Of a stretch of DNA of 64,000 nt, positions 28,056-37,349 are shown piece by piece (the first letter of the stretch is position 1; each line of letters begins with the position of its first letter). The position numbers and the translations under genes are program-made. The notes under the pieces are model-generated. The model saw only the letters and a list, made by a program, of their open reading frames with translations. It did not search any database and was not told the DNA's origin. The stretch lies in contig NZ_RXFS01000017.1 in the NCBI RefSeq assembly GCF_003952185.1, forward strand, positions 1 to 64,000, written 5' to 3'. Source of the DNA: Variovorax sp. 679. Lineage in GTDB: Bacteria; Pseudomonadota; Gammaproteobacteria; Burkholderiales; Burkholderiaceae_C.

Positions 28056-28150
28056 CCCCCAGGCTTCGCGCACTTCGTGTCGCGCACGCCTTCCCCCTTG
28101 CAGGGGGCAACACCTGCGGCCCGGCAAAGCCGGTTCCGCGGTGTTCCCTG
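28056..28150 (+). repeat. dispersed intergenic repeat, copy A
   Basis: Begins CCCCCAGGCTTCGCGCACTT five bases after the livF stop. Contains nested inverted repeats, including TTCCCCC/GGGGG and CCGGC-AAA-GCCGG. A second copy in opposite orientation lies at 60135-60225, near-identical apart from a few substitutions and two single-base gaps. I recall similar elements between genes in Variovorax and relatives; this is not checked. Confidence 0.75.
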
Positions 28151-28158
28151 AAAGCCCC

Positions 28159-28182
28159 GCCCTCCACGGGGAGGGCCTTGTC
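28159..28182 (+). terminator. hairpin downstream of livF
   Basis: GCCCTCC and GGAGGGC around ACGG, followed by CTTGTC. Weak U-tract, but together with repeat A it closes the transporter operon. Confidence 0.5.
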
Positions 28183-28202
28183 TCTACAGCGACTGCGTGC
28201 CA

Positions 28203-28230
28203 TTGTTTGGCCTCGCGAAACGCCTAGAAT
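28203..28230 (+). promoter_or_regulatory. candidate sigma-70 promoter of the beta-oxidation operon
   Basis: TTGTTT (28203-28208) and TAGAAT (28225-28230) with a 16-bp spacer, 61 bp upstream of the 28291 start. Suggests that the beta-oxidation genes are transcribed separately from the transporter. Confidence 0.55.
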
Positions 28231-28290
28231 CCCCCGAAAAAGAACACTCGTGCTTTTTCTTCTTTTTCTTCACACACCAAGGAACGCAGC

Positions 28291-30396
28291 ATGACGGCTG
28301 AATACAAAGTGCTCGGCGATATCGCCGTGATCACAATGACCAACCCTCCGGTCAACGGTCTCGGTTTCTCGACGCGCATCGGCATCACCGATGGCCTGTC
28401 GAAGGCCAATGCCGACGACGCCGTCAAGGCCATCGTCATCACCGGCGCCGGCAAGGCGTTCTCGGGCGGCGCGGACATCAAGGAGTTCGGCACGCCCAAG
28501 GCGCTGCAGGAGCCCAACCTGCTGAGCGTGATCCTCGCGCTCGAAGCCTCCCCGAAGCCCATCGTCGCGGCCATCCACTCGGTGTGCATGGGCGGCGGCC
28601 TCGAGCTGGCCCTGGGCTGCCACTACCGCGTGGCCGCTCCCGGCACCAGCGTGGCGCTGCCCGAAGTCAAGCTGGGCCTGCTGCCCGGCGCGGGCGGCAC
28701 GCAGCGCCTGCCGCGCGTGCTCGGCGTCGAGACCGCCCTGAACATGATCGTCAGCGGCGAGCCCGTGAAGAGCGAACTGCTCGCGAGCCTGCCCGGCCAG
28801 AAGCTGTTCGACAAGCTGGCTGCATCGGCCGAGTCGGTGTTCGAGGAAGCCGTGGAATTCGCCAAGGGCGTGGCCGGCAAGACGGGCGAGGCCCTGCCGC
28901 TGGTGCGCAACCTGCCGTGCAAGCATCCCCAGGGCGACGCCTACTTCCAGTTCTCGAAGAACATGGTCGGCGGCATGTCGAAGAACTACCCCGCGCCGCT
29001 GAAGTGCATCGACGCCGTGCAGGCCGCGACGAAGCTGAAGTTCGACGAAGGCATGGCCGAGGAACGACGCCTGTTCACCGCGCTGATGTTCACGCCCGAA
29101 TCGCTGGCGCTGCGCCACCTGTTCATGGCCGAGCGTGCCGCGAGCAAGATTCCCGACGTGCCGGAAGACACGCCCAAGCGCGAGATCAAGTCGGTCGGCG
29201 TGATCGGCGCCGGCACCATGGGCGGCGGCATCTCGATGAACTTCCTGAACGCGGGCATTCCCGTCAAGATCCTCGAGATGAAGCAGGAGGCGCTGGACCG
29301 CGGCGTCGCCACCATCAAGAAAAACTACGAAGCCCAGGTCAAGAAGGGCAAGCTCAAGCAGGACAAGTACGAGCAGCGCATGGCGCTGCTGAGCACCACG
29401 CTGAGCTACGACGACCTGAAGGACGCCGACCTCATCATCGAGGCCGTGTTCGAGGAAATCGGCGTGAAGGAAAAAGTGTTCAAGGAACTCGACCGCGTCG
29501 CAAAGAAGGGCGCGATCCTGGCCTCGAACACCTCCACGCTCGACGTCGACAAGATTGCCTCGTTCACCGACCGTCCTCAGGACGTGGTCGGCATGCACTT
29601 CTTCAGCCCGGCCAACGTGATGAAGCTGCTGGAAGTGGTGCGCGGCAAGGCCACCGGCAAGGACGTGCTCGCCACGGTCATGGCCATCGGCAAGAAGATC
29701 AAGAAGACCGCAGTGGTCTCGGGCGTGTGCGACGGCTTCATCGGCAACCGCATGATCGAGCAGTACTCGCGTCAGGCCGGCTTCCTTCTCGATGAAGGCG
29801 CGACGCCACAGCAGGTCGACAAGGCCATCGAGAAGTTCGGCTTCGCCATGGGCCCGTTCCGCATGGGCGACCTGGCCGGCAACGACATCGGCTGGGCCAT
29901 CCGCAAGCGCCGCGCCGTCGAGCGTGCCGACATGAAGTACAGCCGCACGGCCGACAAGCTCTGCGAACTGGGCCGCTTCGGCCAGAAGACCGGGGCAGGG
30001 TGGTACGACTACCAGGCCGGCAAGCGCGACGCCATTCCGTCGGACCTCGTCAACAAGATGATCGAGGACCACCGCAAGGAACTGGGCATCACGCCGCGCA
30101 AGATTTCCGACGAGGAAATCGTTCAGCGCCTGGTGTACGCGCTGGTCAATGAAGGCGCGCACATCCTTGAAGACGGCATCGCCTCGAAGTCGGGCGACAT
30201 CGACATGGTGTACCTCACCGGCTACGGCTTCCCGATCTATCGCGGCGGCCCGATGCATTACGCATCGCAAGTCGGCCTGTACAACGTGGCCGAGACGATG
30301 AAGCGTTTCGCGAAGAACCCGCGCGACGACGCCGAGTTCTGGCAGCCCGCGCCGCTGATCCAGAAGCTGGTGGCAGAAGGCAAGTCCTTCGGCTGA
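28291..30396 (+). CDS. fused enoyl-CoA hydratase / 3-hydroxyacyl-CoA dehydrogenase (FadJ/FadB-like)
   Basis: 701 residues. The N-terminal crotonase domain (about 1-200) has SGGADIKEF, VCMGGGLELALGCHYRVA and LPEVKLGLLPGAGGTQRLPR, with both catalytic glutamates in place. The NAD-binding domain starts at about 303 with GVIGAGTMGGGISMNF, then SNTSTLDVDKIA and MHFFSPANVMKLLEVV. Two C-terminal 3HCDH domains follow. It hydrates enoyl-CoA and oxidises the 3-hydroxyacyl-CoA, steps two and three of beta-oxidation. The thiolase is two genes downstream, so this is a two-component FadBA-like arrangement with a peptidase between. Confidence 0.93.
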   Translation: MTAEYKVLGDIAVITMTNPPVNGLGFSTRIGITDGLSKANADDAVKAIVITGAGKAFSGGADIKEFGTPKALQEPNLLSVILALEASPKPIVAAIHSVCMGGGLELALGCHYRVAAPGTSVALPEVKLGLLPGAGGTQRLPRVLGVETALNMIVSGEPVKSELLASLPGQKLFDKLAASAESVFEEAVEFAKGVAGKTGEALPLVRNLPCKHPQGDAYFQFSKNMVGGMSKNYPAPLKCIDAVQAATKLKFDEGMAEERRLFTALMFTPESLALRHLFMAERAASKIPDVPEDTPKREIKSVGVIGAGTMGGGISMNFLNAGIPVKILEMKQEALDRGVATIKKNYEAQVKKGKLKQDKYEQRMALLSTTLSYDDLKDADLIIEAVFEEIGVKEKVFKELDRVAKKGAILASNTSTLDVDKIASFTDRPQDVVGMHFFSPANVMKLLEVVRGKATGKDVLATVMAIGKKIKKTAVVSGVCDGFIGNRMIEQYSRQAGFLLDEGATPQQVDKAIEKFGFAMGPFRMGDLAGNDIGWAIRKRRAVERADMKYSRTADKLCELGRFGQKTGAGWYDYQAGKRDAIPSDLVNKMIEDHRKELGITPRKISDEEIVQRLVYALVNEGAHILEDGIASKSGDIDMVYLTGYGFPIYRGGPMHYASQVGLYNVAETMKRFAKNPRDDAEFWQPAPLIQKLVAEGKSFG

Positions 30397-30428
30397 GACC
30401 AACGACAGAACCAGGGCCAAGACCGCCA

Positions 30429-31904
30429 ATGTTGAAACGCATCTTCCTCGGGCTGCTGCTGGCAATTGTGCTGCTGGTGGCCGCCGTGGCGGTCAAGACC
30501 TGGACCACGCCGTCGCAGCAGTTGGCGGTGGCGCCCGCGCCGAAGCTGGACATCGACCTGCAGGCAGCCGCCAAGCGGCTCTCCACGGCGATCACGTTCC
30601 GCACGGTGTCGGGCCTGGACGATCCGGCCGCCAACGCGGCCGAGTTCGACAAGCTGCATGCATTCCTGGAGCAGCAGTTTCCGAAGGTGCACGCCACCCT
30701 GAAGAAGGAAGTGGTGGGCAACAAGGCGCTGTTCTACACCTGGACCGGCACCGACCCGCAGGCCAAGCCCGTCGCGCTGATGGCGCACCAGGACATGGTG
30801 CCCATCGCGCCGGGCACCGAGAAGGCCTGGTCGGTCGATCCCTTCTCTGGCGAGATCAAGGACGGCTTCATCTGGGGTCGCGGCACGCTCGACAACAAGA
30901 GCAACCTGTTCGCGCAGATGGAGGCCGTCGAGCTGCTCATCGGCGCCGGCTTCAAGCCGAGGCAGACCGTCTACCTCGTGATGGGCGACGACGAAGAGGT
31001 GAGCGGCCTGCGTGGTGCGCTGCCCATCGCGGAACTGCTCAAGTCGCGCAACGTGCGCCTCGACTGGGTGCTCGACGAAGGCCTGCTGGTGCTCGACGGC
31101 GTGCTTCCGGGCCTGAGCAAGCCGGCGGCTCTCATCGGGCTGGCGGAGAAGGGCTATGCCACCTTCTTCCTGTCGCTGGATACCGCTCCCGGCCATTCGT
31201 CGATGCCTCCGCAGCACAGCGCCATTGGCATGATGAGCGCGGCGCTGGCAAGGCTCGAGGCCAGCCCGATGCCCGGCGGCATCCAGGGCGTGGCGGGCCA
31301 GATGTTCGGCGCACTGGCGCCCGAGATGAGCGGCGTCAACCGCGTGATGCTTTCGAACCTGTGGCTCACCGAGCCGCTGGTTCGCGGCCAGCTCGAGAAG
31401 AGCCCGAGCAGCAACGCCATGCTGCGCACCACCACGGCGCTGACCATCATTCGCGCGGGCAACAAGGACAACGTGCTGCCCGGCCGTGCCGAGGCGGCCG
31501 TCAATTTCCGCATCCTGCCGGGCGACACCATCGCCAGCACCGAGGCGCACCTGCGCAAGGCGCTGGGCAACGACGACATCAAGATCAAGGCCTATCCGGG
31601 CAATTCGGAGCCGTCGCCCGTGTCGCCCACCGACAGCACCGGCTACCGCGCGATCCAGCAGGCCGTGCGCCAGAGCTTCCCCGATGCGGTGGTGGCCCCC
31701 GGCCTCATGACCGCCGCGACCGACTCGCGCCACTTCAGCATCGTGAGCGACGCCGTCTTCCGCTTCTCGCCGTTCCGCGTGAAGGGCGAGGACCTGGCGC
31801 GCTTTCACGGCAACAACGAACGCCTGGCCATCTCGAACTACGGCGAGATGATCGGCTTCTACCGCCAGCTCCTGAGCAACACCAACGCTGCTCCGGCGCA
31901 ATGA
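30429..31904 (+). CDS. M20-family metallopeptidase, membrane-anchored
   Basis: 491 residues. An N-terminal hydrophobic helix (about 4-22) is followed by a Pro-containing linker and an M20 domain of the carboxypeptidase-S/PM20D1 type. Zn ligands are visible in LMAHQDMVPI, IWGRGTLDNKS, MGDDEEVSG, a DEG at about 218 and FHGNNE near the C-terminus. PM20D1 relatives hydrolyse N-acyl amino acids and small peptides. An enzyme releasing an acyl acid from an amide would fit a gene wedged between beta-oxidation enzymes, but the substrate is not known. Confidence 0.85.
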   Translation: MLKRIFLGLLLAIVLLVAAVAVKTWTTPSQQLAVAPAPKLDIDLQAAAKRLSTAITFRTVSGLDDPAANAAEFDKLHAFLEQQFPKVHATLKKEVVGNKALFYTWTGTDPQAKPVALMAHQDMVPIAPGTEKAWSVDPFSGEIKDGFIWGRGTLDNKSNLFAQMEAVELLIGAGFKPRQTVYLVMGDDEEVSGLRGALPIAELLKSRNVRLDWVLDEGLLVLDGVLPGLSKPAALIGLAEKGYATFFLSLDTAPGHSSMPPQHSAIGMMSAALARLEASPMPGGIQGVAGQMFGALAPEMSGVNRVMLSNLWLTEPLVRGQLEKSPSSNAMLRTTTALTIIRAGNKDNVLPGRAEAAVNFRILPGDTIASTEAHLRKALGNDDIKIKAYPGNSEPSPVSPTDSTGYRAIQQAVRQSFPDAVVAPGLMTAATDSRHFSIVSDAVFRFSPFRVKGEDLARFHGNNERLAISNYGEMIGFYRQLLSNTNAAPAQ

Positions 31905-31953
31905 CGACAACCGCAACCTTCTTTCCCTTCCCTCTGCTTCAAAGGACCTCACC

Positions 31954-33129
31954 ATGACCAGCGCCGTCATCGTTTCCACTGCCCGCACGCCGCTCGCGAA
32001 GAGCTGGAAGGGTGCCTTCAACATGACGCACGGCGCCACGCTGGGTGGCCACGCCGTTCAGCACGCCGTGCAGCGCGCCGGCATCGACCCCGCATCGGTC
32101 GACGACGTCATCATGGGCTGCGCCACGCCCGAAGGTGCGACCGGCTCGAACATCGCGCGCCAGATCGCGCTGCGCGCCGGCCTGCCGATCACGACCTCGG
32201 GCATGACCATCAACCGCTTCTGCTCGTCGGGCCTGCAGACCATCGCCACCGCCGCCCAGCGCATCATCGCGGGCGAGGGCGAGGTGTACGTGGCCGGCGG
32301 CGTCGAGAGCATCTCGTGCGTGCAGAACGAAGCCAACAAGCACATGCTGGCCGACCCGTGGCTCGTGAAGCACAAGCCCGAGATCTACTGGAACATGCTG
32401 CAGACGGCCGAGCAGGTCGCCAAGCGCTACAACATCGGCCGCGACGCCATGGACGAATACGGCGCGCAAAGCCAGCAGCGTGCCACTGCCGCGCTGGAAG
32501 CCGGCCTCTTCAAGGCCGAGATCGCCCCCATCACCGTACTGGCCGGCGTGGCCGACCCCGTGATGGGCCTGCGCACCAAGGAAGTCACCGTCGAGAACGA
32601 CGAAGGCATCCGTCCCGGCACCACCAAGGAAGGCATCAGCGGTATCCGCCCGGCCATCCCCGGCGGCGTGATCTCGGCCGGCAATGCCAGCCAGTTCTCC
32701 GACGGCGGCGGCGCCTGTGTGGTGGTCGACGAGAAGTACGCCGAGCAGAAGGGCCTGAAGCCCCTGGGCCGTTTTCTCGGTTTCGCCGTGGCGGGCTGCG
32801 AGCCCGACGAGATGGGCATCGGCCCCGTCTTCGCCATTCCGAAGGTGCTCAAGCGCCTGGGCCTGACGGTCAACGACATCGACCTGTGGGAGCTGAACGA
32901 AGCCTTTGCCGTGCAGGTGATCTACTGCCGCGACAAGCTGGGCATCCCGGGTGACCGCCTGAACGTGAACGGCGGCGCCATCGCGGTGGGCCACCCCTAC
33001 GGCGTGAGCGGCCAGCGCCTCACGGGCCACGCGCTCATCGAAGGCAAGCGCCGCGGCGCCAAGAAGGTCGTGGTCACGATGTGCATAGGCGGCGGCATGG
33101 GCGCCGCGGGCGTGTTCGAGGTCTTGTAA
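31954..33129 (+). CDS. acetyl-CoA C-acyltransferase (thiolase)
   Basis: 391 residues. Catalytic Cys in INRFCSSGLQT (about 91), His in GGAIAVGHPYGVSG (about 349) and the second Cys in TMCIGGGMGAAG (about 377). NEAFA is present. Degradative thiolases of this length act as FadA partners and release acetyl-CoA (or propionyl-CoA) from 3-ketoacyl-CoA. Same strand and spacing as its neighbours. Confidence 0.94.
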   Translation: MTSAVIVSTARTPLAKSWKGAFNMTHGATLGGHAVQHAVQRAGIDPASVDDVIMGCATPEGATGSNIARQIALRAGLPITTSGMTINRFCSSGLQTIATAAQRIIAGEGEVYVAGGVESISCVQNEANKHMLADPWLVKHKPEIYWNMLQTAEQVAKRYNIGRDAMDEYGAQSQQRATAALEAGLFKAEIAPITVLAGVADPVMGLRTKEVTVENDEGIRPGTTKEGISGIRPAIPGGVISAGNASQFSDGGGACVVVDEKYAEQKGLKPLGRFLGFAVAGCEPDEMGIGPVFAIPKVLKRLGLTVNDIDLWELNEAFAVQVIYCRDKLGIPGDRLNVNGGAIAVGHPYGVSGQRLTGHALIEGKRRGAKKVVVTMCIGGGMGAAGVFEVL

Positions 33130-33131
33130 TC

Positions 33132-33587
33132 ATGTCCGGCTTGGGCCATGACCAGGAGGTCTCGCCCGAAGCCGCTTTGGCCTACGGGCGCCGCGTGCTC
33201 GCATCGCAGCCGTTCAGTGCGCTGATCGGCGCGGAGTTGCACGCGCTGGCGCCCGGTCTTGCAGAACTTCAGCTGCCGCTCACCGCGCAGTTGAAGCAGC
33301 AGAACGGCTTCGCCCATGGCGGCATCGTGAGCTACATGGCCGACAACGCGCTCACCTTCGCCGGTGGCAGCGCGTTGCGCGTGCCGGTGGTGACCTCCGA
33401 ATTCAAGATCAACTACGTGCGGCCCGCACTCGGCGACCGGCTGGTCGCACGCGCCAGGACGGCCCACAGTGGCAGCTCGCAGGCCGTCTGCACCTGCGAG
33501 GTGTTCGTGGTGAGCGACGGCACCGAGAAGCTTTGCGCGCTGGCGCAGGGCACCATCGCCAGACTGCCCGATCCCCCGAAAAAGTAG
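33132..33587 (+). CDS. PaaI-type hotdog thioesterase (1)
   Basis: 151 residues. The hotdog signature NGFAHGGIVSYMADNALTFA, with the general-base Asp, precedes VVTSEFKINYVRPALGD. Hydrolyses acyl-CoA, probably a safety valve that recovers CoA during acid catabolism. The start at 33132 follows the thiolase stop by two bases; a longer frame inside the thiolase is not credible. Confidence 0.9.
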   Translation: MSGLGHDQEVSPEAALAYGRRVLASQPFSALIGAELHALAPGLAELQLPLTAQLKQQNGFAHGGIVSYMADNALTFAGGSALRVPVVTSEFKINYVRPALGDRLVARARTAHSGSSQAVCTCEVFVVSDGTEKLCALAQGTIARLPDPPKK

Positions 33588-33604
33588 CAAGAAGAGACAT
33601 TTCC

Positions 33605-35458
33605 ATGAGCCTGCGTTCCACCCTCGACTTCCTGCTCTACGACTGGCTCGACGCCGAGTCGCTCAACCAGCGCGAACGCTTTGCCGACCATTCGCGCGAA
33701 ACCTTCGACGCGGTGCTCGACACCTGCGAGCGCATCGCGCGCGAGAAGTACGCGCCGTTCAACCGCACGGTCGACACACAGGAGCCGCATTTCGACGGCG
33801 AGAAGGTCATCCTGCCGCAGGCCACGCACGACGCGCACAAGGCCTTCGTCGAGTCGGGAATGATGAGCGCGGCGCAGGACTACGACATCGGAGGCATGCA
33901 GCTGCCGTACACGCTCTCGGCCGCCGCCAACAGTTTCTTCGCGATGGCCTCGGTGAGCATCGGTTCGAACATGCTCACCAGCGGCAACGCCAACCTGCTG
34001 ATGGTGCACGGCACCGAGATGCAGAAAGAGGTGTTCGCCAAGAACGAGTTCTCGGGGCGCTGGGCCGGCACCATGTGCCTGTCGGAGCCGCAGGCCGGCT
34101 CGTCGCTGAGCGACGTGGCCACGCGCGCAGTGCCCGATGGCGCCGACTTTCAAGACGACCCGCTGGGGCCGCGCTACCGCCTCACGGGCAACAAGATGTG
34201 GATCTCGTCGGGTGACCACGAGCTGACCGAGAACATCGTGCACATCGTGCTCGCCAAGATCCCGGACGAGAACGGCAAGCTGGTGCCCGGCACGCGCGGC
34301 ATTTCGCTCTTCATCGTGCCCAAGCGCATGGTCGACACCAAGGGCCAGCTCACGGGCCAGCGCAACGACGTGGCGCTCGCGGGCCTCAACCACAAGCTGG
34401 GCTGGCGCGGCACCACCAACACGCTGTTGAACTTCGGAGAGGGCAAGTACCCGGTCGACGGCAAGGCCGGCGCGGTGGGCTACCTGGTCGGCGCGCCCGG
34501 CAAGGGCCTGCACTGCATGTTCCACATGATGAACGAGGCACGCATCGGCGTCGGCACGGCTGCCACCATGCTCGGCATGGCCGGCTACCACGCCTCGCTC
34601 GAATACGCGAAGAGCCGTCCGCAGGGCCGGCTGGTGAAGAAGCCGGAAGCCGCTGGCACGGCAGTCGCCAAGGACTCGGCCGCGCCGCAAGTGCGCATCA
34701 TCGAGCACGCCGACGTGCGGCGCATGCTGCTGGCCCAGAAGGCGTACTGCGAGGGCGCGCTGGCGCTGGAGCTGTACTGCGCACGGCTGGTCGACGAGCA
34801 GAAGACCGGCGACGCTCAGGCCGCCGACGACGCACGCCTGCTGCTCGAAGTACTCACGCCCATCGCCAAGAGCTGGCCCAGCGAGTGGTGCCTGGAGGCC
34901 AATTCGCTGGCCATCCAGGTGCACGGCGGCTATGGCTACACGCGCGACTTTCCGGTGGAGCAGTACTGGCGCGACAACCGCCTGAACATGATCCACGAGG
35001 GAACCCACGGCATCCAGGCGGCAGACCTGCTGGGCCGCAAGGTGCTGATGGAGAAGGGCCGCGGCCTGCACCTGCTGGCCGAGCGAATGACGGGCACCAT
35101 CGGCCGCGCGGCCAAGGTGCCTGCGCTGGCGGCCCATGCCAAGGCGCTGGGCGCCGCGCTGCAGCGCATCGGCAGCGCCACCGAGGCTGCCTGGTCCACC
35201 GGCGACCCGGCTGACGCGCTGGCCAACGCGGTGCCGTACATGCAGGCCTTCGGCCATACGGTGCTGGCCTGGATCTGGCTCGACGTAGCCCAAAGGGCCC
35301 TGCAGAGCGATGGTGAAAAGGCGAGGGCGGTAACAGCTGGCAAGATCGGCGCCACGGACTACTTCTTCCACTACGAGCTGCCGAAAATCGGCGCATGGCT
35401 CAACGTGGTCGAAACCCGCGACCCGACCTGTACAGCTTTGCCCGAGGACGCCTTCTGA
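33605..35458 (+). CDS. acyl-CoA dehydrogenase, DmdC/long form
   Basis: 617 residues, longer than the usual 380-residue acyl-CoA dehydrogenase because of an N-terminal helical segment and an extra C-terminal domain. FAD/acyl site: GTMCLSEPQAGSSLSDV and NKMWISSGDHE. C-terminal half: VHGGYGYTRDFPVEQYWRDN and the likely catalytic Glu in MIHEGTHGIQ. This long form occurs as DmdC and similar enzymes that introduce the alpha-beta double bond. It overlaps the next small gene by one base (TGATG). Confidence 0.92.
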   Translation: MSLRSTLDFLLYDWLDAESLNQRERFADHSRETFDAVLDTCERIAREKYAPFNRTVDTQEPHFDGEKVILPQATHDAHKAFVESGMMSAAQDYDIGGMQLPYTLSAAANSFFAMASVSIGSNMLTSGNANLLMVHGTEMQKEVFAKNEFSGRWAGTMCLSEPQAGSSLSDVATRAVPDGADFQDDPLGPRYRLTGNKMWISSGDHELTENIVHIVLAKIPDENGKLVPGTRGISLFIVPKRMVDTKGQLTGQRNDVALAGLNHKLGWRGTTNTLLNFGEGKYPVDGKAGAVGYLVGAPGKGLHCMFHMMNEARIGVGTAATMLGMAGYHASLEYAKSRPQGRLVKKPEAAGTAVAKDSAAPQVRIIEHADVRRMLLAQKAYCEGALALELYCARLVDEQKTGDAQAADDARLLLEVLTPIAKSWPSEWCLEANSLAIQVHGGYGYTRDFPVEQYWRDNRLNMIHEGTHGIQAADLLGRKVLMEKGRGLHLLAERMTGTIGRAAKVPALAAHAKALGAALQRIGSATEAAWSTGDPADALANAVPYMQAFGHTVLAWIWLDVAQRALQSDGEKARAVTAGKIGATDYFFHYELPKIGAWLNVVETRDPTCTALPEDAF

Positions 35459-35718
35459 TGGCCACTACCGATTCGCCGAACACCACCCCCAGCAACACCC
35501 CCGCCGCCAAGCCACCGAAGCCGCACGCACGCCTCGAGAAGTGGATCTGGATCCTGATCTACGGCGGCCTGTTCGTCGTGATCCTGGGCATCGCCACCGG
35601 CCGTACCGACGCCGCGCTGGGCTGGAGCATCGCCGTGCCCGGCGGCATCGTGGCACTGGTCGGCTTCGTGCTGATCTACGTGCGCTCGCGCCTGTCGAAC
35701 ACCCCCGCAAGCAAGTAA
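35458..35718 (+). CDS. small two-helix membrane protein
   Basis: 86 residues, unrecognised. A Thr/Pro-rich N-terminal tail (about 30 residues) precedes two hydrophobic helices (WIWILIYGGLFVVILGIAT and WSIAVPGGIVALVGFVLIYV) and a short basic end. Stop-start overlap TGATG with the acyl-CoA dehydrogenase argues it is genuinely translated. No catalytic residues. Confidence 0.75.
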   Translation: MATTDSPNTTPSNTPAAKPPKPHARLEKWIWILIYGGLFVVILGIATGRTDAALGWSIAVPGGIVALVGFVLIYVRSRLSNTPASK

Positions 35719-35729
35719 CGAGGCCCGCC

Positions 35730-36032
35730 ATGCTCAAGCACATCGTGATGTGGAAGTTCAAGGAGCACGCCGAGGGCGCCGACAAGGCGACCAACCTGCT
35801 CAAGGCCAAGGCGCTGCTCGATGCCTGCGCGAAGCTCTCGCCCGGCACCCTGCGCTTCGAGGTGGCCATCGCCCAGCCCGGGCTCGAAGCCACCTACGAC
35901 CTGGTCCTGTACTCGGAATTCACCGACGCCGCCGCGCTCGCGGCCTATGCAGACCATCCGCAGCACGTGGCCCTGAAGCCATTCATCGGCGCCGTGCGTG
36001 AAGCCCGCCAGTGCATGGACTACACGATCTGA
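35730..36032 (+). CDS. Dabb-domain (stress-responsive A/B barrel) protein
   Basis: 100 residues. MLKHIVMWKFKEHAEG is a typical Dabb start, with YDLVLYSEFTDAAALAAYADHP and a C-terminal CMDYTI. Dimeric ferredoxin-like fold; some members are polyketide cyclases or decarboxylases, others have no known activity. It is located between the small membrane protein and an SDR in the same operon. Confidence 0.85.
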   Translation: MLKHIVMWKFKEHAEGADKATNLLKAKALLDACAKLSPGTLRFEVAIAQPGLEATYDLVLYSEFTDAAALAAYADHPQHVALKPFIGAVREARQCMDYTI

Positions 36033-36058
36033 TTCAACCCGAACCCCGGAGACAACCC

Positions 36059-36856
36059 ATGACCGCCCGCACCGTCCAGAAACTCTTCGACCTCACAGGC
36101 AAGACTGCTCTCATCACCGGCGGCTCGCGCGGCCTGGGCCTGCAGATGGCTCATGCGCTGGGCGAGGCCGGCGCGAAGATCATGCTGAGTTCGCGCAAGG
36201 CCGACGACCTGGAGCAGGCCGCCGCCGAGCTGCAGGCCGCGGGCATCGACGCGCGCTGGATCGCCGCCGACTGCGCGAAGGAAGAAGACACCCGCCGCCT
36301 GGCCGACGAGACGCTGCAGCGCATGGGCGCGGTCGACATCCTCGTCAACAACGCGGGCGCCAGCTGGGGTTCGCCGGCCGAGAGCCACCCGGTCGAGGCC
36401 TGGGACAAGGTGATGAATCTCAACGTGCGAGGCTACTTCATCCTGTCGCAGCAGATCGCCAACGGCTACATGATCCCGAAGAAGTCGGGGCGCATCATCA
36501 ACATCGCCTCGATCGCCGGGCTGAACGGCAACCCGCCCGAGATGCAGACCCTGGCCTACAACACCTCCAAGACCGCGGTCATCGGCTTCACCCGCACGCT
36601 GGCCGCCGAATGGGGCAAGTACAACATCAACGTGAACGCGATCTGCCCGGGCTTCTTCATGACGAAGATGGCCGCCGGCCTCATCAAGTCGCTGGGCGAG
36701 GAGAAGATGGCCGCCCAGGCGCCGCTCGGCCGCCTCGGCGACGACGAAGACCTGAAGGGCCTGACGCTGCTGTTCGCAAGCGATGCCGGCAAGCACGTCA
36801 CCGGCCAGTGGATGGCGGTCGATGGCGGCGTGAGCGTCGTCCTCGGCGCAGCATAA
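36059..36856 (+). CDS. short-chain dehydrogenase/reductase (1)
   Basis: 265 residues. Cofactor motif TGGSRGLGLQ, NNAG at the NNAGASWG strand, catalytic Ser in NIASIAG and the YNTSK Tyr/Lys pair, with the usual C-terminal DGGVSV. Similar to 3-ketoacyl reductases and gluconate 5-dehydrogenase-like SDRs. In this operon it may act on a hydroxyacyl- or ketoacyl-CoA. Confidence 0.92.
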   Translation: MTARTVQKLFDLTGKTALITGGSRGLGLQMAHALGEAGAKIMLSSRKADDLEQAAAELQAAGIDARWIAADCAKEEDTRRLADETLQRMGAVDILVNNAGASWGSPAESHPVEAWDKVMNLNVRGYFILSQQIANGYMIPKKSGRIINIASIAGLNGNPPEMQTLAYNTSKTAVIGFTRTLAAEWGKYNINVNAICPGFFMTKMAAGLIKSLGEEKMAAQAPLGRLGDDEDLKGLTLLFASDAGKHVTGQWMAVDGGVSVVLGAA

Positions 36857-36864
36857 GAACCGAA

Positions 36865-37329
36865 ATGACAACCCCTGAATCCGACGACATCAATTTCCGC
36901 TCGTACACGAGCCGCATCCCGTTCGCGCGCCATCTCGGCTTCGAGCTGACGAAGTTCGAGGGCGGCGAATCGGAAATCGAGTACACCGCCAAGCCCGAGC
37001 ACCTGAACACCTTCGACGTGACGCACGGCGGTGCCTGCATGACGCTGCTCGACATCACCATGGCGGCGGCCGCGCGCAGCATCGCGCCCGAGATGGGCGT
37101 GGTCACCATCGAGATGAAGACCAGCTTCATGCAGCCCTCGGTCGGCCCGCTGCATGCACGCGGCACGCTCATTCACAGGACGGCGACGCTGGCTTTCACC
37201 GAGGCCAGAATCTTCGATGAGCAGGAGCGCGTGTGCGCCCATGCCACCGGAACCTTCAAGTACGTGAAGCGCCGGCTGCCTACCGGCCCGGCCAGCGCCA
37301 ACGAGATGCGCCCGCCGTCGACCGACTGA
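36865..37329 (+). CDS. PaaI-type hotdog thioesterase (2)
   Basis: 154 residues. NTFDVTHGGACMTLLDITMAAAAR contains the hotdog helix and Asp, and VVTIEMKTSFMQPSVGPLHARG follows. This is a second thioesterase in the same run and clearly different from the first, so the two probably differ in acyl preference. Eight bases after the SDR. Confidence 0.9.
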   Translation: MTTPESDDINFRSYTSRIPFARHLGFELTKFEGGESEIEYTAKPEHLNTFDVTHGGACMTLLDITMAAAARSIAPEMGVVTIEMKTSFMQPSVGPLHARGTLIHRTATLAFTEARIFDEQERVCAHATGTFKYVKRRLPTGPASANEMRPPSTD

Positions 37330-37349
37330 CCCCATTTCCGGAGAATTCC